NCBI GenBank assembly: GCA_025465095.1
Contig: JAODME010000008.1
Span: 1-63,135 of the forward strand
Length of the DNA stretch: 63,135 nucleotides
From: Microbacteriaceae bacterium
GTDB taxonomy: Bacteria > Actinomycetota > Actinomycetes > Actinomycetales > Microbacteriaceae
Direction: 5' to 3'
Part shown: positions 56,267 to 63,135 of the stretch, piece by piece
Position numbering within the stretch: the first letter of the stretch is position 1
How the letters are laid out: the number at the start of each line of letters is the position of its first letter
Program-made: the position numbers and the translations under genes
The notes under the pieces: model-generated
What the model was told of the DNA's origin: nothing
Seen by the model: only the letters and a program-made list of their open reading frames with translations
Database searches by the model: none

Positions 56267-56302
56267 TCGAAACCCGCCCGCACTGTGGCGGGCGGGTTTC
56301 GA
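56267..56302. repeat. 15-bp perfect stem between eno and the DivIC-like gene
   Basis: TCGAAACCCGCCCGC (56267-56281) and GCGGGCGGGTTTCGA (56288-56302) with a 6-base loop. It lies 52 bases after the eno stop and can terminate eno transcription. It has no U-tract and may be a REP-like element. Confidence 0.8.
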
Positions 56303-56353
56303 TACGGCAGCGGCAGCCTATTCAATCGGCGGGGGTGCGGCCGGCCGAATAGT

Positions 56354-57808
<1,455 letters not shown>

Positions 57809-59164
57809 TTACGCCAGGTCGCGGAACACGAGCTCGTCGACCCCGGCCGTCGAGGCGTTGACCGTGGCGAAGCGTGTGTATCCGGATGCCGCGAGCTGGG
57901 CCAGTACGGGCTTCAGGTTGCGCGGCCGCCGTTCCAGCCGCACGCGCCCGCCCCGCGCGACCAGGGCGTACTTGAGCGCGACGAGGGTCGCGGGCGCGAC
58001 GTCTGCGTCGTGGACGAGCGCCACCGCATCCGTCCCCTCCTCCGGCGGCAGTTCGACGAGGTCGACGATGCGCTCGAAGCCGATCGAGAAGCCGGCGGCG
58101 GGCACATCGACGCCGAGGAAGCGTCCGATCATGCCGTCGTAGCGTCCGCCGCCGCCGAGCGACGAGGTCGACGAGGGGTGTGCGATCTCGAAGATCGTGC
58201 CGGTGTAGTAGCCCATGCCGCGCACGAGGAACGGGTCGAAGACGAGCTCGACGCCTGAGGAGGCGCCAGCGGCGCCGCCGGCCGCCGCAAGCACCGCGAG
58301 CCCGACCTCCGCGAGTTGGAGCACGAGCGCCGGGTCGACGCCCGCGGGCAGCGCGGTAGTGATGGATTCCGCACCGAACGGCAGTGGCACGGGGTGCGCC
58401 GGCGTTTCAGGCGAGGTGGTTCCTCGAGCAGGGGTGGCGCGTGACGCGTCGTGCGGCCTGGTCAGAAAGTCGTGCAGCGCATCCACTGCCGAGGGCGAGA
58501 AGCCCCGGTCGCGCAGCTCGGCGACGACCCCGCCGTGTCCGATCTTGTCGAGCTTGTCGATGGTGATGACGACGGCATCGTGATCCGACGCCGCGAAGCC
58601 GAGCGCCGTGAGCATTCCAGCGAGCATGCGGCGATCGTTGATGCGGATGCTGCAGCCGTCCAGGCCGAGCGCGCCGAGAGTTGCGACCGTCGCGGTGATC
58701 AGCTCGACCTCGGCGAGGGGTCCGGCCTCGCCGATGATGTCGATGTCGCACTGCAGAAACTGCCGGTAGCGCCCCTTCTGCGGTCGCTCCGCACGCCATA
58801 CCGGAGCGATCTGGATCGCCCGGAACACTCCGGGAAGCTCACCCCGATGCGAGGCGTAGAAGCGGGCGAGCGGCACGGTCAGGTCGAACCGCAGTCCGAG
58901 ATCGGCGAGGTCGAGGGGGTCGGATGCCGCGGTGAGATCCTGCGCGGTGAGCCCTCGTTTCAGCACGCCGAACGCGAGCTTCTCGTTGTCGCCGCCGAGG
59001 CCGGCATGGAGCCGCGCGCTGTCCTCCATCACCGGAGTCTCGATCTCGTCGAAGCCGTGCGAGGTGTACACGTTCCGGATGACGCCGAGCACGCGCTCGC
59101 GGTGCGCTTTGTCGGCCGGCAGGAAGTCGCGCATGCCGCGCGGCGGATTGACGGGGGAAGCCAT
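57809..59164 (-). CDS. hisS: histidyl-tRNA synthetase
   Basis: The 451-residue class II synthetase has motif 1-like PPRGMRDFLP, motif 2 VWRAERPQKGRYRQFLQCDID, the histidine A region as VRGMGYYTGTIFE and motif 3 GFSIGFERI, then an anticodon-binding domain. Compared with typical enzymes it carries a Pro/Thr/Ser-rich insertion of about 35 residues after HDFLTRP. ATG 59164 lies six bases after GAGAAT (near-consensus leaderless promoter) and has no Shine-Dalgarno. Confidence 0.95.
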   Translation of the reverse strand: MASPVNPPRGMRDFLPADKAHRERVLGVIRNVYTSHGFDEIETPVMEDSARLHAGLGGDNEKLAFGVLKRGLTAQDLTAASDPLDLADLGLRFDLTVPLARFYASHRGELPGVFRAIQIAPVWRAERPQKGRYRQFLQCDIDIIGEAGPLAEVELITATVATLGALGLDGCSIRINDRRMLAGMLTALGFAASDHDAVVITIDKLDKIGHGGVVAELRDRGFSPSAVDALHDFLTRPHDASRATPARGTTSPETPAHPVPLPFGAESITTALPAGVDPALVLQLAEVGLAVLAAAGGAAGASSGVELVFDPFLVRGMGYYTGTIFEIAHPSSTSSLGGGGRYDGMIGRFLGVDVPAAGFSIGFERIVDLVELPPEEGTDAVALVHDADVAPATLVALKYALVARGGRVRLERRPRNLKPVLAQLAASGYTRFATVNASTAGVDELVFRDLA

Positions 59165-59448
59165 GGCTTGATTCTCTCGCACGCGCGGGCCTGCCGAAGC
59201 CGCAGAATTCGTCGCCGACACGGTCGAAACCATCGCGCTTCATAGGTGTAGGATTTCCGAAAAGGCATTCGGGTTGCCTTTTTTGCAATAGGGGTTGCGG
59301 AGCACTTTCGGGTAGTTGCGCCCAACCCCGGCAGAGCAGGACCCTCACCCTCACCGGTTCGAGGCGAGCCTCACTGTCAGGATGCCCTCCCCAGCCCCCC
59401 TAGGGAGGGCGTCCGCCCGTACCGGTAGGCATTCACCGGCAGATCGAG
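59165..59448. other. intergenic region mazG/hisS with several hairpins
   Basis: A 284-base gap. On the plus strand AAAAGGCA/TGCCTTTT (59260-59282) forms a terminator-like stem followed by T residues, but no plus-strand gene leads into it. GGGGTTG (59291-59297) can pair with CAACCCC (59323-59329). GCCCTCCC/GGGAGGGC (59384-59410) lies 40 bases after the mazG stop and may terminate it. No known RNA family recognised. Confidence 0.45.
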
Positions 59449-60150
59449 CTAGCACGCGGCCGACTCCGCGCCCGCTTCGGCCCCGCGAATCTCCTCCTGC
59501 AACACCCGCAATGCGGAGCGCAACGCTCGCTCCGAGTCGAGCCCCATCGTGCGAGCGGATGCCACGAGCGTGAGCAACGTCGCGCCGAGTTCTTCCTCTG
59601 TCTGCGGGCCGACGGGCGCGGCGGTGTCCGTTGCCGCAAGCTCCGGCCGTCCGTCGGGGTGTCGCGCCACCCGCTCGGCCCGCCCCAGGAGCTTGTCGGC
59701 GAGCAGCAGCGACGGCATGCCCTGTGGAATGCCGTCGAGAACGCTGGTGCGTGCGGGCTTCTCGACAGCCTTGAGGTCGTCCCACACGGCGATCACGTCG
59801 GCGGCGGTCTCGGCCGTCGCGTCGCCGAACACGTGCGGATGACGCCCGATCATCTTCGCGGTCATCTTCGCGGCGACGTCCTCGAGGTCGAACCGCTCGC
59901 CGGGGTTGTCGCTGTGAGCGGCGATGTCTGCGTGGAAGATCACCTGGTAGAGCACATCCCCGAGCTCCTCGACGAGCTCCGCGCGATTGCCGGATTCGAT
60001 TGCGTCGACGAGCTCGTGGGTCTCCTCGATCAGGTACCGCACGAGTGATTCGTGCGTCTGTTCGCGGTCCCACGCGCATCCGCCGGGCGCGCGCAACCGC
60101 TCAAGGGTCGCGATGAGTTCGTCGAGCTTCGGATGCGGTGCGCCGGTCAT
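59449..60150 (-). CDS. mazG: MazG nucleoside triphosphate pyrophosphohydrolase
   Basis: The 233-residue protein has one clear MazG module (LRAPGGCAWDREQTHESL, EETHELVDAIE, EELGDVLYQVIFHADIA), whose EExxE/ExxD residues bind metal and hydrolyse NTPs or dNTPs. A shortened second part lacks a full second catalytic module. The ATG at 60150 is chosen for family length; no good ribosome binding site is seen and upstream codons are possible. Confidence 0.92.
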   Translation of the reverse strand: MTGAPHPKLDELIATLERLRAPGGCAWDREQTHESLVRYLIEETHELVDAIESGNRAELVEELGDVLYQVIFHADIAAHSDNPGERFDLEDVAAKMTAKMIGRHPHVFGDATAETAADVIAVWDDLKAVEKPARTSVLDGIPQGMPSLLLADKLLGRAERVARHPDGRPELAATDTAAPVGPQTEEELGATLLTLVASARTMGLDSERALRSALRVLQEEIRGAEAGAESAAC

Positions 60151-60276
60151 GCAGTCCATGCTGGCACGCGGGATCCGGTGCACCGTGCACGGCCGCAGAA
60201 TAGGCTCGGATCAGGTGCGCGCCGCGCACCCGATCTTTCGTCGAGGTGGTCGGACGCATCCTGAAACAATGGACGG

Positions 60277-61104
60277 ATGATCGATCCCGAGTTCCCCTTC
60301 GCGCGCGTGCTGCTGTGCGTCGTGCTCGCGGGGCTGCTCACGCTGCTGATCGTGCGGGCGGTACGAAAGGATCGCCGCCAGTACCGACGGTTCAAGCGGT
60401 TCCACAGCACGGTGAAGCGGCAACGAATGTACCGCAAGTGGCTGATCGATTCCGCGGTGACGTTCGGCGGAGCATCCGTCGTGCTGCTCCTGCTCGTCTG
60501 GCAGTACGTTCCGCTGCTGCTTGCAGCCATCGACGGGTACGGCTGGGTGCGTGCGTTCCGGGCCGGTTTCGCGGCTTCCGGAGGCGTCGGCGTCGCCGTC
60601 GTGGTGAGTCTCATGCTCGCGCTGGTCGTCGGCGGGGTGCTCGGAATCGTGCTGGCCCGGAAGGTCGACACGGTGCCGGCGATCGGCGACATCCAGGCGC
60701 TGCTTCCCCGCAACCGCGCGGAGCTTCGCTACGGCGCCGCCCTGTCGATCAACGCCGGCATCGTCGAGGAGTTGCTGTTTCGCCTAGCCGTGCCGGCGCT
60801 CGTGTTCGGCATCACCGGTAGCGGGGCCGTCGCCGTCGCCGTCAGCCTGCTGCTGTTCGGCGCGCTCCACATCTACCAGGGCGTCGCGGGCGTGATCGGC
60901 TCGACGATCATCGGCACGCTGCTGATGACACTGTTTCTCGCGACCGGCAGCATCCTCGTCGCGATTGTCGCGCACGCGCTGATCGACCTGCGTTCGCTCG
61001 TGCTGATCCCGGTGGTCGTGAACGAGGTGCACCGGCTGCCGGGGCGTGCGGATGTCCGCAGACAGCCGGCACATCGCGCGGTGGATCCGTCCCCTCCCCT
61101 GTAG
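60277..61104 (+). CDS. CPBP family intramembrane metalloprotease
   Basis: The 275-residue membrane protein has about seven spans and all three CPBP motifs intact: VEELLFRLA, LFGALHIYQG and HALIDLR. It is therefore the canonical partner to the degenerate copy at 4052-4840. A charged loop RKDRRQYRRFKRF follows the first span. AACAAT is 6 bases before the ATG, near-consensus leaderless. Substrate unknown. Confidence 0.9.
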   Translation: MIDPEFPFARVLLCVVLAGLLTLLIVRAVRKDRRQYRRFKRFHSTVKRQRMYRKWLIDSAVTFGGASVVLLLLVWQYVPLLLAAIDGYGWVRAFRAGFAASGGVGVAVVVSLMLALVVGGVLGIVLARKVDTVPAIGDIQALLPRNRAELRYGAALSINAGIVEELLFRLAVPALVFGITGSGAVAVAVSLLLFGALHIYQGVAGVIGSTIIGTLLMTLFLATGSILVAIVAHALIDLRSLVLIPVVVNEVHRLPGRADVRRQPAHRAVDPSPPL

Positions 61105-61129
61105 GCCGTCCGCGCCGCTCCGCGGCCGG

Positions 61130-62215
61130 TCATGAGGACCAGACCTGCTCCCGAGCCCACACCGTCTCCCCCGTCTCCACTGCCTGCTTGATCTGCAACC
61201 CGAGATACAGATCCTGCGAGGCTTCCGCGAGGCTGTAGAACGCGGGTCCGCCATCGACGTGAGCGGCCATCCGCTCCAGGCAGTCGGCGACTGCAATCTC
61301 ATCGTCGGTCAGCCGGCCCGGCATGAAGGGGTTGCGGTATACCCACTCGTCGCCCGCGATCAGTCCGCGCAGAAAGTGACCCTCGAGGTTGCCGCCCTGC
61401 CCGGTGTCGATCCGCCGAATGGTGTGGAACATGGGCGTGGCGAAGTTCTGCAGGTATCGAACCTCGAGGTCGTTGATCTCCCCGCGATCGCCACGAATCA
61501 GCAACCTGTTCGCACGGATCCAGGAGAAGTAGTGCTGGTCGGCGAAGTCGTACACTCCGAGCTTGTCGCCGAATTCCAGTCGCGCGGTCACCTGATGCGC
61601 GGTGACGAACGATTCGGACGCGGGGTCTCCCTGTCGATCCGGCCCTTTGGCGAGTGGCGAGTCGAATGACGAAGCGGTGATCCGGGCATCCGAGAAGCCG
61701 ACGCCGAGCGCCCTCCGCAGAACGCTCACCCCGTGGTAGTCGTGACACTGGGCGACCGTCGCCTGGCTGATCGTGCCCAGCCTGCCGGATGCCGCGATCC
61801 GCAGTTGCGCGCTCAGCAGCGGTGACAGGTGGTACTGCTCGGCGACCTGGATGATCGCGCCCTGCGCCACGAACTGGTGCAACGGCAGCGTCGCGTTGCC
61901 ATCGATGCCGGGCGGCGTCTCGGTGAGCACGGGCAGGCCGTGTTCGACGAGCCTCGAAATGACGGATGGTGCGACCTCACGCGGCACGGACACCACGACG
62001 AACTTCGGCGTGGTGGCCGCGACCAGCTGGTCGAGGTCGCGGTAGGTGGGCACTGCCCACCGGCTCTCGATCGCGCGACCCTTCTTGGGGTCACGAGTGA
62101 CGAGTCCTGCGATCTCGAAGTGATCGGGAAGCTCGCGGGCGATCCGCAGAAGAAACTCGCTGCGCCATCCGCTTCCCACTATCGCGAACGTGATCTTGCC
62201 AGCAGCAATGCTCAT
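61130..62215 (-). CDS. Gfo/Idh/MocA family oxidoreductase
   Basis: The 361-residue NAD(P)-dependent dehydrogenase-like protein has a Rossmann motif at the N-terminus (FAIVGSGWRSEFLL) and the EKP-like segment present as LTETPPG, in which the usual catalytic Lys is replaced by Thr. The C-terminal sugar-binding domain contains HDYHGVSVLRR. Loss of the Lys suggests altered chemistry or substrate. It is preceded by TAGGTT and a 6-base spacer (leaderless). Confidence 0.88.
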   Translation of the reverse strand: MSIAAGKITFAIVGSGWRSEFLLRIARELPDHFEIAGLVTRDPKKGRAIESRWAVPTYRDLDQLVAATTPKFVVVSVPREVAPSVISRLVEHGLPVLTETPPGIDGNATLPLHQFVAQGAIIQVAEQYHLSPLLSAQLRIAASGRLGTISQATVAQCHDYHGVSVLRRALGVGFSDARITASSFDSPLAKGPDRQGDPASESFVTAHQVTARLEFGDKLGVYDFADQHYFSWIRANRLLIRGDRGEINDLEVRYLQNFATPMFHTIRRIDTGQGGNLEGHFLRGLIAGDEWVYRNPFMPGRLTDDEIAVADCLERMAAHVDGGPAFYSLAEASQDLYLGLQIKQAVETGETVWAREQVWSS

Positions 62216-62221
62216 CTCATG

Positions 62222-62227
62222 AACCTA
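62222..62227 (-). promoter_or_regulatory. leaderless-type -10 of the Gfo/Idh/MocA gene
   Basis: TAGGTT, CATGAG, ATG on the minus strand. Confidence 0.6.
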
Positions 62228-62288
62228 GCGCGCCGCCGGTTGAGTGGGCTCCGAAACCGCCGGTGGGGTAGTCCGGGTGCAGCACGCA

Positions 62289-62322
62289 GAGAAGGCCCCG
62301 AACTCGCGTTCGGGGCCTTCTC
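62289..62322 (-). terminator. strong stem-loop after the LAxTG protein gene
   Basis: GAGAAGGCCCCGAAC (62289-62303) and GTTCGGGGCCTTCTC (62308-62322) form a 15-bp perfect stem with a TCGC loop, starting 16 bases beyond the stop. It has no U-tract but is placed as a terminator, typical of many high-GC actinobacteria. Confidence 0.75.
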
Positions 62323-62337
62323 GAAAGCTGCGAAGTA

Positions 62338-62886
62338 TTACGCGTTCGCGCGCTGGCGACGAACGATGCCCATCACGACGACGAGTGCGACGCCGAGCAG
62401 CAGCACTCCGGCGGCGCTCCAGATCAGGAGCACGGTGATGTCGCTCGCGCCGGTGGTGGCGAGGCTGTCGTCATTCGACGCCGAGCTTCCCGCATCCACC
62501 GCAGCCACAGTGAGCGCTGCCGTACCGACGTTGCCCGAGGTGAGTCCGGTCGCGGTGACCGTGTACGAACCGGTCGCGTTCTCCGGCAGCGTGACGGTGA
62601 CGCTGACGGAACCATCGGCGCCGGCGGTCTTTTCGAGGGAGACGGTTTCGCGGGCCATGAAGACGGAGAGCGTGGCGCGGCCTTCGCCGGTCACTGAGAA
62701 GGAGACGGTCTCGCTGCCGGCGAATGAGCCGTCGGCGAATCCGACAGCCACGGTGCCACCCTCTGTTGCGGTGCCGCTGACGCTGGTGTTCTCTGCCGGA
62801 ACATAAGCAGCCTGGGCTGCGGCGGGTGCTGCGAAGATCGCGACGACCGTCAGCGCGACGACCGCGATGATGTTGTTTTTTGCCAT
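62338..62886 (-). CDS. LAxTG-anchored secreted surface protein
   Basis: The 182-residue product has a signal peptide (residues 1-27, cleavage after AQA), a beta-rich Thr/Ser/Val domain of about 110 residues and a C-terminal sorting signal. The signal is LATTG, then a hydrophobic segment and an RRQRANA tail. LAxTG is the motif used by class E sortases of actinobacteria, so it should be cell-wall bound; no sortase gene lies in the window. ATG 62886 is chosen over an upstream extension. The upstream gene, cut by the window end, may be its operon partner. Confidence 0.85.
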   Translation of the reverse strand: MAKNNIIAVVALTVVAIFAAPAAAQAAYVPAENTSVSGTATEGGTVAVGFADGSFAGSETVSFSVTGEGRATLSVFMARETVSLEKTAGADGSVSVTVTLPENATGSYTVTATGLTSGNVGTAALTVAAVDAGSSASNDDSLATTGASDITVLLIWSAAGVLLLGVALVVVMGIVRRQRANA

Positions 62887-62949
62887 GAAAGGTAGCCCCC
62901 ACCGAGATGAACCGCTGACGACCCTGATAACCGCCACGCGAAGATTCTT

Positions 62950-63135
62950 CTACTCTAGGGGAGATTCACAGGAGAAAGCGATGGTTTGCGTTTCGTGGCG
63001 GTTTAATACCGGTGTACTTTCGGTAACAATCTCGCCCGAAGAGGCTTCAGCACCCAACCAGTCGAACTGCAACACCGTCGACTCCCCCGGCGCGAGCTCG
63101 ACGCCGACCAAGCTCACCGGGTAGCTGGAGTCTGT
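62950..63135 (-). CDS. C-terminal part of an exported-looking protein, cut by window edge
   Basis: The minus-strand frame is open from the window end to a TAG at 62952-62950, encoding 61 residues with a regular coding pattern. It contains SYPVSLVGVELAPGESTVLQ and ends TIAFSCESPLE. The beta-rich composition resembles an exported domain. It includes a TTA leucine codon, rare in high-GC genomes. It is 63 bases upstream of the LAxTG protein gene on the same strand. The family is not recognised from this fragment. Confidence 0.6.
   Translation of the reverse strand, partial: TDSSYPVSLVGVELAPGESTVLQFDWLGAEASSGEIVTESTPVLNRHETQTIAFSCESPLE

Noticed and set aside
59260-59284. Calling the hairpin a terminator of hisS or mazG
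   Set aside because: Its T-run is on the plus strand while both genes are transcribed from the minus strand, so it was left as an unexplained structure.

Overview
The window is a stretch of high-GC actinobacterial chromosome, most likely from a member of the Microbacteriaceae or a close Micrococcales relative. The grounds are two mycothiol genes (mshB and mca), actinobacterial families recognised from memory (DUF501, DUF4245, DUF4307, a DUF6264-like membrane protein), a LAxTG cell-wall sorting signal, frequent GTG starts, and many promoters of the TANNNT type placed directly against start codons. It is almost entirely coding, on both strands. No insertion sequence, prophage, rRNA operon or CRISPR array was seen. 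The left edge cuts fdxA after 20 codons. The right edge cuts a minus-strand gene of which only the last 61 codons are present.

Layout: 1-3632 is a minus-strand run typA, lipoprotein, mshB, fdxA with stop/start contacts. 4052-4840 is a CPBP membrane protease. 4863-9425 is the glycine cleavage operon gcvT-gcvH-gcvP behind a single-aptamer glycine riboswitch. 9496-12146 holds a tiny membrane protein, an aldo/keto reductase, a membrane coiled-coil protein and an HhH-GPD protein. 12259-20541 looks accessory and catabolic: LLM-class flavin oxidoreductase, FadR/GntR regulator, a complete tripartite tricarboxylate transporter (tctA-B-C), an unusual M20 family protein and a gamma-glutamyltransferase family enzyme, with repeated CAGACAA-type sites in the regulator/transporter intergenic region. 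20766-39541 is mostly core metabolism and DNA maintenance: ychF, a DEDDh exonuclease, mmsA, rmuC, glpX and fba back to back, ispH, xseA-xseB, carbonic anhydrase, fumC, PhoH2, a class-V aminotransferase-fold enzyme, a cis-prenyltransferase and TrhA/hemolysin III.

39580-43176 has mca, DUF4307, greA and ilvA. 43169-48320 has an AI-2E family permease and a four-gene ABC importer (binding protein, two permeases, ATPase). 48550-53816 has htpX-lemA, a large Ig-like/multi-spanning protein, a tRNA with UAA anticodon and a type II NADH dehydrogenase. 53863-57634 is eno, a DivIC/FtsB-like protein, DUF501 and a mycosin-like subtilase. 57809-62215 has hisS, mazG, a second CPBP protease and a Gfo/Idh/MocA oxidoreductase. 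The last 800 bases encode a LAxTG-anchored surface protein and the tail of its upstream neighbour.

The most striking cross-cutting pattern is transcriptional. Thirteen genes have a TANNNT hexamer exactly 6 (eleven cases) or 7 (two cases) bases before the start codon, the geometry of leaderless mRNAs. In two of them the upstream gene's TAG stop is itself the first half of the hexamer. Other notable items are a class-I-shaped tRNA with anticodon UAA, an M20 homologue lacking several metal ligands, candidate operators of the transporter cluster, and several long perfect inverted repeats between genes. Positions and motif readings are from direct inspection; family names are from recognition, not from database searches.
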